Source of the DNA: Lachnospiraceae bacterium
GTDB lineage: Bacteria > Bacillota > Clostridia > Lachnospirales > Lachnospiraceae
Direction of reading: 5' to 3'
Length of the DNA: 14,871 nucleotides
Assembly: GCA_016282215.1 (NCBI GenBank)
Contig: JAEEKC010000162.1
Location: 1-14,871, forward strand
Numbering within the stretch: the first letter of the stretch is position 1; every line of letters starts with the position of its first letter. The translations under genes were made by a program, and so were the position numbers. This document shows positions 1 through 8,600 of this stretch, in pieces. The notes under the pieces are model-generated. The model was given only the letters and a program-made list of their open reading frames with translations, made no database searches and had not been told where the DNA came from.

Positions 1-69
1 ATTCGAATCCAGTCTTCCGATGAGCAAAAGTTCCCCGGTCTGCCCTTTGTCAACAAGTTTGATGTCCAT
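1..69 (-). CDS. STAS-domain protein, anti-sigma factor antagonist type (5' end only)
   Basis: Only the first 23 codons are in the window; the gene runs off the left edge. They translate to MDIKLVDKGQTGELLLIGRL followed by DSN. A short N-terminal beta strand, a hydrophobic strand (ELLLI) and the GRLDSN motif match the start of STAS domains of the SpoIIAA/RsbV class, where G-R-L-D-S/T precedes the first helix. Known family members bind anti-sigma kinases or act as switch subunits in partner-switching, and are controlled by phosphorylation of a Ser/Thr further along that is not visible here. The start is fixed by an ideal AGGAGGA site five bases upstream. The gene begins only 26 bases after the stop of the giant secreted protein, so the two are probably co-transcribed. 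The role is inferred from a short motif; a STAS domain within some other protein type is possible. Confidence 0.72.
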   Translation of the reverse strand, partial: MDIKLVDKGQTGELLLIGRLDSN

Positions 70-74
70 TTTGT

Positions 75-81
75 TCCTCCT
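75..81 (-). promoter_or_regulatory. Ribosome binding site of the STAS gene
   Basis: The minus strand reads AGGAGGA, then ACAAA, then ATG. This near-perfect Shine-Dalgarno with a five-base spacer fixes the start of the truncated gene at the left edge and shows that the fragment is a real gene start rather than a chance reading frame. Confidence 0.85.
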
Positions 82-95
82 GATAATCGTTTGGT

Positions 96-3000
96 TTAAT
101 TCATCTGTGTTACCTTGATGCCGTCCGACGGGTCGGTGTCGATACCGCCATCCGAAGTGTTAACTTCTGTAGCGCCGGTAACCGGCTCGTCGTTTGTATC
201 ATTTCCGCTTCCTGCGGAGTTTTCACTGACAAGAGCTTCACTCTGCACCGTGATGACAAACATGCACTTCACGGCGTAGTTTTCCTGGGACTCGAAGGGC
301 ACATAGTAAAGCTGGTTCGTTCCGGTGAAGTTGCGCGGCGGTGTAAAGGTGTACTCTACCTTATCGCCCGTTGTCGTTTTCTTTGTCAGCAGATTGGTAG
401 CATCGATCATTTCCTTTGTATCGCCTACCTTGCGTTCGATCAGGACATCCATATCCATAATGGAACCTGTCAGCGTCGGGCGGAAGATGATCGGCTGGTT
501 GCTGGCTACCGTAAAGTCCATATCACCGTCTGTGATGGTTCTGGTCTCGTAAGCATTCGCCGCTTCGGAGTAATAATATCCCGAGACTGTCAGGGACATA
601 TTCTGGAAATTGATCCTCTTCGGTGTGCCTTCATAGATCCTCTCACCCACGTTTCTCGTCAGGACCGGTCCGTCCCCGAGCTGTGCGGATACCGCATCCA
701 CGCTCCAGGCTGCTGCCGTAGAGGTATCTGCCCTTCCGCCTACCGTATAAGGCTCGATCTCGATGTAGCGGATATTCTGGATTCCGGTAACAAGCATCTT
801 TACTTCCTGTGTCTCGCCCGTGATAAAGGATTTCATCGTGCGGTCTGTCAGATACGGCCTGATATCCGGGATCACCGGTGAATGACCGGCATTTCCGTAA
901 GCATCCTCATAGAAGATCGTCATCCTGACAGGAGACTGCGTTCCGGATTCTGCTATCGTACCGGCATCCTGCGTCTTGAACTTCAGTGTCAGCGGCTGTA
1001 CCACATTCGGGCTGGCTTTTTCCGTTCCCGTTACTTCCACCAATGTCGGTGTTGCCTGAACAAGCTGCGGCTCTGTGAAACTGAACCATCCTGCCACCTT
1101 CGGGCTTGAGTCTTTTTCCGAGCTTCTCTCATAATTGATCACTGCCATGCTGTTGACTGTGGCATCCACACTTCCCACTTTGACGATCCTCATGCCCGTG
1201 ATATCCTTCAGATATGGCTGGTTAAAGGTCATCTCTATCACATCGCCGCCGTAGAGTGTCGTGATGTCAAAGTCTGTCACATATTTATATGCCGAGTAGA
1301 CTTCCTTGCCGGAAGGATCCACCGTTGTGTTATACCGAAGTGAAACGGCCAGATCGTTCTTTTCCGCCTTCAGTTTCGTCTCCGCAACGGACGGATCAAG
1401 CTGGATCAATACTTTCTGCTGATTGTACAGTCCTACTGTCTTTTCACTCTGGTTGATCATGGTCGTGCCAAGGGAGATCATCTTCTTCGTAGACCCGCGC
1501 TGCCAGGTATTGATCACCGTTCCGGAACGAACCTGCTGGATAACGGCATAATCAATATATGCATTATTGTCACCGTTGGTAGTGGAACCCACCGCATACA
1601 GTTCTCCCAGGGTTGACATGGCCTTTGCATTCAGGCCGCTTAAGTAGAAATAACTCTTATCATTTTCATCCGTCGCAATGTGCCTGTTCATCGGCGTCAG
1701 CGAGGTGGTAAACTCCTTGCCGGATACATTGTTGTAGGACGCCCTGCAGTACAGGTTCCAATACTCAATCGGCGTAGAATCCGCCGTCGGATAAATGTAA
1801 ACATCGAGGGTATCGTTCTGGGATACCGGCTCCCTGGAGAATACCGCAAGCCATTTACTTCCCTCATCACGAGGTGCCACTTCATTGGTCAGAAGGCCGA
1901 TCTTGATCTTCTGATTCTGACCCTTGCCGAAGGTATTGCCCAGTTTGGATGTTTCGCTGATCTCAACGGAATTACTTGTGATATAGGTCGTCTCACCTGT
2001 CCTGACATATTCATCCTTGCCGGAGATCTGCAGTTCTCCTGCCGTTTCCACAACATTGAAGCTTAAGGAAGCGACATTCATTTCAGAAGTATCACCCCTG
2101 CTCTGGCCTGTCAGCGTTGCCATATAAAGGCTCTTACAATCCTTCAGTGTGATCATGAACCTGTCGGTATGACCTCCCCTGAACATCAGTGACGGCATGG
2201 ATACGGCCGGCTGTCTGGTCGTTACCTTTCCGGTGGAATCCGTATCCGTATCATGCTGTACGGCTTTGCCATAGTAATCGTACATCTGATTCACAATATC
2301 AAAGGTTTCGGATGCAGGCGTACCGTCTGTCTTGATATAATCCACGGTCATGGACATCTCACCATAGAACTGGCTTGTATTCTCCTTGTATTCCTCTACG
2401 GACAGGCAGCAAAGAATATTCAGTTCATTCGCTTTCTTGCTCACCGGAAGTTCCACGGCGATCTCAGACATCATACGGCCTTTGTTTTCTTCATTATACT
2501 GTTTTCTCTGCGCATCATCCATATAGGTCTGGGTTCCGATCCAGCCGTCATTGGGGATCACACTGTGCTCGATGATGAAGGACTCGTTAAAGGTCGCATT
2601 GGACTGACGGATCACTCGGATCTCATTGACCTTAAGTTTATCATCGATCTGGGAACTTTCCTGTACTTCCTCGGGGATGATACGGATACCCGTCACTTCG
2701 CCATAGTCTTTGTTCGTGGCAATGGTAAAGGTTTCCACATTTCCGGTTCGGAACCGGTCACCCTCTAACTGCTGGTTTGCCAGTACAACGGCGGAAGCAC
2801 CGTTTTCAAACAGGATCTGGAAGTAGAAATCATTCTGGGAACCGCAGTCACCGTTTCCGGAAAGGTCAATGGCCTGATCGGACACATCTACTTTCACCGT
2901 ATACAGTTCGCGTTTTTTCGCAAATCCGAAGTTCTGGAGACAGTCATCATAGGTCATGTCATCCGTCACCTGTGCATAACTCTCTTCCTCGACCTGTTCC

Positions 3001-5417
3001 GCTCCTTTGGTCTTGAATTTCCAGGTTGAAGTATCGCCGGTACGTACCAATACGGAATCCGGCAGATAAGAATTGTCGCTGCTGGTAGATCCTTCCTCTT
3101 CTCTCGTGGTACCCTTGATGTTCAGAATGTTGATACCGGAAAATTCACGGTAAAAACGGACCTCGGAATGCAGCTGGGTATCACCGTTTTGCGCATCCAC
3201 ATCTTCCCAGGATGACTTGACGGGCGAGAGCGAATCCAGCGCCCAGATCTGCAGGCCGTTGGTCTGCCAGTCATCCGCACCGGAGATCAGTTCATATTTG
3301 GCATTGGTAAAGACATCCACATCATTCGCAGTCACGATGAAATACAGCGTATTTTTCGGACTCATGCCCGCCAGATAACCGAAATTACCGCTTGGCGCAC
3401 CTTCTGCCATCCAGTAACCGTAATATCCGGTAGATGCTTCATTTAAGTTATACCACTCCGTATATTGGTTCGTGCCCTTGATATCGGTGAACGCAAACTG
3501 CATACGGATATCACCGACAGTTCCTGCACGGGGCGTTGTGTCCGTTGTCACGCCCACCAGATATCTGTCATTTTTGGTCACGGGAAGTTTCAGGTCCGAA
3601 GGTTCATCGGGAACTCTCAGCTGCAGGCCGACCTCATCACCGGTTGCCACTTCGAGCCCGAACTCCGTCTCGGCTTTTCTGTAAAAAATGGGAAGGCCGA
3701 TAAAGTCATAACTTAAGAAACCGCCGTCTGCTGCAACCTTAGCCTCAACGGCTGCCTCGTTACCCCAGCCCTCTCCCTCCTCGGCTGTCACCGTGGTTTC
3801 GGGATCATTATACATATGATAGATTGCAAACAGGGAAATCGAAATAGGGTCATCTTCGTTTTGTTTCACTCTGACCTGTCTGGTTGCGGAAGAGGATGCC
3901 GAAGATGTCATTTCGCAGTTTGCCAGCGCTTTTCCGTTTCCGTTTGTCAAAGATACCGAAGTAATGGACTTCAATTTCGGGATATTTCCTTCAAAGAACA
4001 GGCTCTGCCCCGGCTGTGCCACGCCCGCGATATCGGATTTTACGCCGTTGTCATATGCCCATTTGAGGGAATTGGTCACAACAGGCAGGTTGAGAATATG
4101 CGGTTTGTTGCTGACATCCGTATATACGATCTTCAAAGAAAGGCACTCTATATATTCTCCGCCGGCCAGGTCCGTCTTGCTGCGGTAGGAAAGAGACTCA
4201 AGTCCTGCATTCGGCTGGTCCGCGAAATCGATACGGAATCCGTAGCGGTCTTTCGCACCCGGATTATAGACCGGATCTTCAAACTCCGTGATCAGGGAAG
4301 TATACAGATTATCCCTGTAGGTTTCTTTGATATTTCCCTTGTCATCCTGTTCTTTGACCGTCATACCGCCGAAAGATTCGATCTTATCAAGATTCCAGCT
4401 GTATGTATGGAAACCGCCATCACTGCCGCCGGTCTTGAATTCCACATCCGCTAACAGTTTTCCCTTAAAGTTTGCGTAATACTCTTTGGAAAAACCACCC
4501 ACCATATCAATGCCGAATACATTGCTGACTTCATAAATGCAAAGCCCCTGACAGGTCCACTCATTGCTTGTTTTTCCGGTCTTATCGTACCTTGTAAAAA
4601 ACTCCACATTGGTGATCTTGTCGATGGCATCCTTGGTATGAAAGATCACCTGATTGTGGCTGTTGGCCTGCAATGCGGAATTAGAACCCGCACCGGTAGG
4701 AGGTTTGTTCACCGCATCGGTATAGGTCATGTAACTTTGATTGAGCGCCTGTCCGGGCTGTCCGTACTGTGAGGAATACTCATCAAGTTCTTCCATGCCT
4801 TCTTCAAAATCACCGGCACCCGGGAATACATAAATGGAACGTGGCTCTTCCTTTCCCTCTGCCGTCTTCGTATTATAAGAGATGATAAAGAAAGAGATAT
4901 TCGATCCGGGCTGAAGGCCGGTTGTCAGGTCAAGGATGTACGTATTGGAAGGAACCGCAATTCCCTCCCTCTTGAGCCTGGCTTTTTCGGCAGCTTTTCT
5001 TTCCGCTTCCGCTTCCTCGGCAGCTTTTTTTGCAGCTTCCTCAGCCGCCTTTTTTGCAGCTTCCTCAGCCGCCTTTTTTTCTGCCTCTTCCAGGGCCATT
5101 CTCTTTGCCTCTTCCACCGCCACTATCGGTTCGACGGGGGCGAAAAAGGACTCAGGATCATCTAATTCAACATTAACCTCAGCCTCAGCCTGATCCCGCT
5201 CTTTTGCCAGTTCCAGTTCAACGATCTTCTTTTTATACTCAGTTATGTTATCGGTATAAAAGATCGTGCCATCGGGACATCTGAGCATAAATCTGGCTGC
5301 CTGTACTCTTTGCGTATATCCTGCAGACAAAACCATCGCAAGCAGGCCTGACGCAATGAGCATACGCAGGGCGACGTGTTTACAACTGTTTTTTTCGTTT
5401 ACTCTCATCTTCTTCAT
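96..5417 (-). CDS. Giant secreted multidomain protein (1773 aa) with repeated PLAT-like beta-sandwich modules
   Basis: The start has AAGGAAG seven bases upstream (5425-5431). Residues 1-40 are a Sec signal peptide: basic start, hydrophobic core at about 17-33 and a VQA-A cleavage site near residue 40. Residues 101-151 are an Ala/Glu/Lys-rich charged helix. From about 165 to 1580 the protein is beta-rich. An amphipathic strand pattern (for example at 171-199, 419-444, 632-655, 859-882, 1017-1040, 1200-1223, 1352-1385 and about 1490-1520) alternates with a second pattern resembling the second half of PLAT/LH2 domains; the clearest case is residues 891-937, containing GNVETFTI and GEVTGIRII. The C-terminal 40 residues are Ser/Asn/Thr/Asp/Gly-rich. 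There is no LPxTG, SLH or terminal membrane helix, so the protein is released or held by partners. It has several cysteines, including TCQGLC, which is unusual for an exported Gram-positive protein. It lies between the VirB4-like ATPase and a STAS gene. The reading frame and secretion are firm. The PLAT assignment is by eye, and the function (adhesion, lipid or surface binding, secreted scaffold) is inference. Confidence 0.8.
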   Translation of the reverse strand: MKKMRVNEKNSCKHVALRMLIASGLLAMVLSAGYTQRVQAARFMLRCPDGTIFYTDNITEYKKKIVELELAKERDQAEAEVNVELDDPESFFAPVEPIVAVEEAKRMALEEAEKKAAEEAAKKAAEEAAKKAAEEAEAERKAAEKARLKREGIAVPSNTYILDLTTGLQPGSNISFFIISYNTKTAEGKEEPRSIYVFPGAGDFEEGMEELDEYSSQYGQPGQALNQSYMTYTDAVNKPPTGAGSNSALQANSHNQVIFHTKDAIDKITNVEFFTRYDKTGKTSNEWTCQGLCIYEVSNVFGIDMVGGFSKEYYANFKGKLLADVEFKTGGSDGGFHTYSWNLDKIESFGGMTVKEQDDKGNIKETYRDNLYTSLITEFEDPVYNPGAKDRYGFRIDFADQPNAGLESLSYRSKTDLAGGEYIECLSLKIVYTDVSNKPHILNLPVVTNSLKWAYDNGVKSDIAGVAQPGQSLFFEGNIPKLKSITSVSLTNGNGKALANCEMTSSASSSATRQVRVKQNEDDPISISLFAIYHMYNDPETTVTAEEGEGWGNEAAVEAKVAADGGFLSYDFIGLPIFYRKAETEFGLEVATGDEVGLQLRVPDEPSDLKLPVTKNDRYLVGVTTDTTPRAGTVGDIRMQFAFTDIKGTNQYTEWYNLNEASTGYYGYWMAEGAPSGNFGYLAGMSPKNTLYFIVTANDVDVFTNAKYELISGADDWQTNGLQIWALDSLSPVKSSWEDVDAQNGDTQLHSEVRFYREFSGINILNIKGTTREEEGSTSSDNSYLPDSVLVRTGDTSTWKFKTKGAEQVEEESYAQVTDDMTYDDCLQNFGFAKKRELYTVKVDVSDQAIDLSGNGDCGSQNDFYFQILFENGASAVVLANQQLEGDRFRTGNVETFTIATNKDYGEVTGIRIIPEEVQESSQIDDKLKVNEIRVIRQSNATFNESFIIEHSVIPNDGWIGTQTYMDDAQRKQYNEENKGRMMSEIAVELPVSKKANELNILCCLSVEEYKENTSQFYGEMSMTVDYIKTDGTPASETFDIVNQMYDYYGKAVQHDTDTDSTGKVTTRQPAVSMPSLMFRGGHTDRFMITLKDCKSLYMATLTGQSRGDTSEMNVASLSFNVVETAGELQISGKDEYVRTGETTYITSNSVEISETSKLGNTFGKGQNQKIKIGLLTNEVAPRDEGSKWLAVFSREPVSQNDTLDVYIYPTADSTPIEYWNLYCRASYNNVSGKEFTTSLTPMNRHIATDENDKSYFYLSGLNAKAMSTLGELYAVGSTTNGDNNAYIDYAVIQQVRSGTVINTWQRGSTKKMISLGTTMINQSEKTVGLYNQQKVLIQLDPSVAETKLKAEKNDLAVSLRYNTTVDPSGKEVYSAYKYVTDFDITTLYGGDVIEMTFNQPYLKDITGMRIVKVGSVDATVNSMAVINYERSSEKDSSPKVAGWFSFTEPQLVQATPTLVEVTGTEKASPNVVQPLTLKFKTQDAGTIAESGTQSPVRMTIFYEDAYGNAGHSPVIPDIRPYLTDRTMKSFITGETQEVKMLVTGIQNIRYIEIEPYTVGGRADTSTAAAWSVDAVSAQLGDGPVLTRNVGERIYEGTPKRINFQNMSLTVSGYYYSEAANAYETRTITDGDMDFTVASNQPIIFRPTLTGSIMDMDVLIERKVGDTKEMIDATNLLTKKTTTGDKVEYTFTPPRNFTGTNQLYYVPFESQENYAVKCMFVITVQSEALVSENSAGSGNDTNDEPVTGATEVNTSDGGIDTDPSDGIKVTQMN
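5013..5078 (-). repeat. 24-bp in-frame repeat encoding an (EEAAKKAA)n helix
   Basis: This encodes residues 114-135 of the secreted protein, where KK and EE pairs alternate every four residues (KK at 114, 122 and 130; EE at 118, 126 and 134). The DNA repeats with a 24-base period. The i to i+4 alternation of acidic and basic pairs is the pattern of a salt-bridge-stabilised single alpha helix rather than a heptad coiled coil. It follows the signal peptide and a short N-terminal segment, and so may act as a rigid stalk. Confidence 0.75.
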
Positions 5418-5540
5418 AACGGTACTTCCTTTTTAATCAGCAGCGTTTCACTCCGTATTTCATTTGAGATCTTACAACCAGTCCCATACAGACTGTTCTG
5501 ACTGTAATACAGGAAAACCTGCGGATCCGTTGCATAATAA
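5418..5540 (-). other. Leader region upstream of the giant secreted protein gene
   Basis: This is the 5' leader of the secreted protein gene, below the possible terminator at 5541-5581. It holds the ribosome binding site (5425-5431), a small imperfect inverted repeat with arms AACCAGTC (5476-5483) and GACTGTT (5491-5497), and an 8-base palindrome CGGATCCG (5522-5529). I see no convincing -35/-10 pair. If the hairpin upstream does terminate, a promoter must lie here, but I cannot point to one. Confidence 0.3.
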
Positions 5541-5581
5541 GAAAAAATTTGTTATAAGCCTTTTCTTACAAAAACGCTTAT
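5541..5581 (-). terminator. Possible weak rho-independent terminator after the virB4-like gene
   Basis: On the minus strand, arms ATAAGC and GCTTAT (plus-strand positions 5576-5581 and 5554-5559) enclose a further run of four A-U pairs after one mismatch. A run of six T follows (plus-strand A at 5542-5547) after a gap of about six bases. The stem is AT-rich and the gap to the T-run is longer than usual, so termination would be partial at best. It could reduce transcription of the downstream secreted protein gene relative to the ATPase gene. Confidence 0.4.
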
Positions 5582-5612
5582 TTGCAGAATCATTTCACAA
5601 ATGATAAAAAAC

Positions 5613-8600
5613 TCAGCTCGCCTTCGGTTTCATTTTGTGATTCTTGTTATACTCTGTCAGCTGCTCAATGGTGATCTCCAGAACATTTTCCTCTCCATCC
5701 ATAAAGTCATCCATCGGATTGTACTTCTCCTGCAGCTCGGCTTCCTGCTCGAACATATCGAAGATATTGAAGGACAGGGACGAATCGTCATCGTCGTCAT
5801 CGTTGTCATCATCGTCGTCATCATCGCCAAAGAGGAATTTTTCAAACTCATCTTCATCGGGCAGGTCGATATCGTCATCGTCATCATCATCGTCATCGAG
5901 TCCCCAAAGATCCTCATCGTCGTCATCATCGTCGTCATCTTCGAAGTCATCGAGATCCGTAAGGCTGTCTTCATCGAGTTCATCAACATGGATTTGGGGA
6001 AGTTCTACGCCCTCTTCATCCTCATCGTCCAAAGATCCCAGACCGAAGATATCATCGTCGTCATCGTCTTCATCCTCATCACCGTACGATCCAAGACCAA
6101 AGATATCATCATCGTCCGAAGATGTTTCATCCGCTGCGGATGCAGAGAGCAAACTGTCTTCTTCGTCGTTTGAAATATCTGCATCCCCGGATTCGGCTGC
6201 CAATAATGCTGCCAGGTCCATATTGCGGTTGATCTCTCCGGATGCTGCGCTGATGGCTGCTGCGCCGGCAGCAAGAGTCTCAGCGGTACCGCTCGTACCC
6301 ACAGCCGTATTGACTGTGCCGGCCGCCAGGGGCGATGTGGGCGTCATGCCCGGCAGACTTGCTGCGGCATAGGTACCTGCCGGGGCTGACATCATCTGTG
6401 ACTGTGTCAGGATGAGCTGCTGCTGCATCAGTTGCAGCATTTCGCCCAGTTTCAAAACCGCATCCTGAATGCCTGCATTCTTCTGTGCCTCTAAGGCTGC
6501 CTTCTCAAGTTCTACCGTTTTTCTCTGTGTCTCAAGCCGTTCTGACTCGAGCCTGTTGCGCTCAAGCATCAGTTCTCTTCTAAGGGCATCCACTTCCAGA
6601 TCGGCATCTGTCATGCCAAAGCCGGATACAGGCGCCGCAGACCGTCCCGAAGGCTGTCTCTTATACTGCCTGCCGCTGCGGGTCTGTCCGACCTTTTGCG
6701 TCTTCGTCAAGGCAGGTCTTGCCAGTCCGGCCGTTTCCGCAGCCACTTTATCCGTCATTTCCTCTTCTGCGGCATCTTCTGGGCCCTCTTCATCCGCATA
6801 AGCCTCTTCGCTCATTTCGGAATCTTCATCTTCATAAGCCTCTTCGCCCGTTTCAAAATCTTCATCCGGCTCGCTGTCATCATACAATTCAAGGCCTTCA
6901 TCCGGTTCAGTATCTTCTCCGGTGTCAATATCGCCTTCTGACGAAGATGCTGTCGTCTTCTTAGCCGCCATCTGTGCGATCATGGCATCAAATTCATCAT
7001 CGGACAGATCCTCGCCAAGCAGGTCAAGATCAGAAAGGTTTTCTGCCGCCATCTGCTCCGCGCTGTTTACCGGCTTGTCAGCCTGCCCGTCTTTGCCCTG
7101 GCCGGCCGCAAGTTTCTGCGCTGCCAGTTCTTCTTCGGAAATAATGCTGAAGGTAACCGCCTTCTTTGCCGGCTTATTTTCCTTCTTCTTTTCCTCTACC
7201 GCCTTATTGGTGGCGACCGCAAGGTCATGCGTGGATCTGCTGGCCGCAACATAGCTCTCCCAGTTCCGGTGACCTTCGTCTCCTATAAAATAATGGGAGA
7301 TATACTCTTTTTGCTGGAACATATCCACAAGCGTCGGCGGCACCTCCACCTGGAAGGTGGAACGGCTGCTGGCGGAAAGCACGGTAAATGCCTGTCCGCG
7401 GGGCGCCTGCATGATCTGCTCCTGCTCGTTGGGATTGATCCCGCCGGCTTTTTCATACAGTTTGCACAGGTCATGAATATCATTGGGTGCCAGTGCAAAA
7501 ATGAAACTGTACTGGCAGGCGTTGATGATGGCGGTGGATTTTCTCGCCAGTTCTTCGCTGCCCACAAAGTCCTTGATATTCTGCGTGATAACAATCTGCA
7601 TACCGTTATACTTACGGATACGCTTTGCCAGCTGGAACATGAAGTCCAGCGCGATGGGGAATTTTTCATCAATAAAGACATGGGCCTCATCGATCACGAC
7701 AACGATCTTGCGGTTCAGTCCGTATCTGGTATTGTATTCCCTGTTCTTGATGATCTCATTGTCAATATACTTCAGTACCAGCAGCATCTGCGCGTTGGCA
7801 ATGGTGGTATTGCGGTTTGAAAGCATGGACTGGAAGTTAAAGACCGTAAAGTTCTCATCCGTGGTCACCGTAGACGGACCGTTCCAGATATTGGCATTTC
7901 GTCCGCCGGTGGAGAACTTGGCCACGTAATTGATCAACGTACGCAGCATGGTACGCAGATACTCATTTTCCGTCCTTTCAAATTCCGCCAGGACCTCATC
8001 ATAGAGATCGTCAAAGATCGGATAATCCTCAGGTTCAAAAGCGGAAAGATCGGTTTCTGCATAAATACCCCGATTGGTATACATTCTCTCAACCAGGGAG
8101 TTTAAGTACTCAAGCGCATCCTTCTCACAATCGGGCAGGATCTGCCGGAAGAACTCTTCGAGGAACTGCAGATGGGTTGCAAAACTGCCGGTCACAGCTG
8201 CCGAAGCACCCTCTGCCTGATCGTCCTCGTCATCATCCAGTGCCGTAATGATATGGAACGGATTCAGTCTTCCGTACTGCGCATTTCCGACGTTAATGAT
8301 CTTACCATGAAGGTTGCCTGCCAACTCCGTGTACTCGTTCTCGGGATCTAAGATAAATATCTTCGCATCGTCTGCCGCCAGGTTGGAAAGGAGCGACTTG
8401 GTGGCATAGGATTTACCGGAACCGGACTTACCGATGATCACCATGTTGGAATTGATGCGCTCATCATCCCTGCGGAAAAAGTCAATAAATACGGGCACAC
8501 CGTCTGCCGAACCCATCTTGAAGCCCTGCTGGTCCGAAATATGGGAATAGATCCAGGGGAAGGAGGCCGCAACGGAATTCGAAGGAATACCTCTTGCCAG

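Noticed and set aside
5589..5605. A perfect 7-bp inverted repeat (ATCATTT, 3-base loop, AAATGAT) just past the VirB4 stop
   Set aside because: It is very AT-rich. The adjoining T-run is upstream of it on the coding strand, the wrong side for termination, so it is not annotated as a terminator.
5601..6173. A plus-strand frame encoding a very Ile/Val-rich, membrane-like peptide
   Set aside because: The Ile/Val richness is the direct antisense reading of the Asp-codon runs in the ATPase tail.
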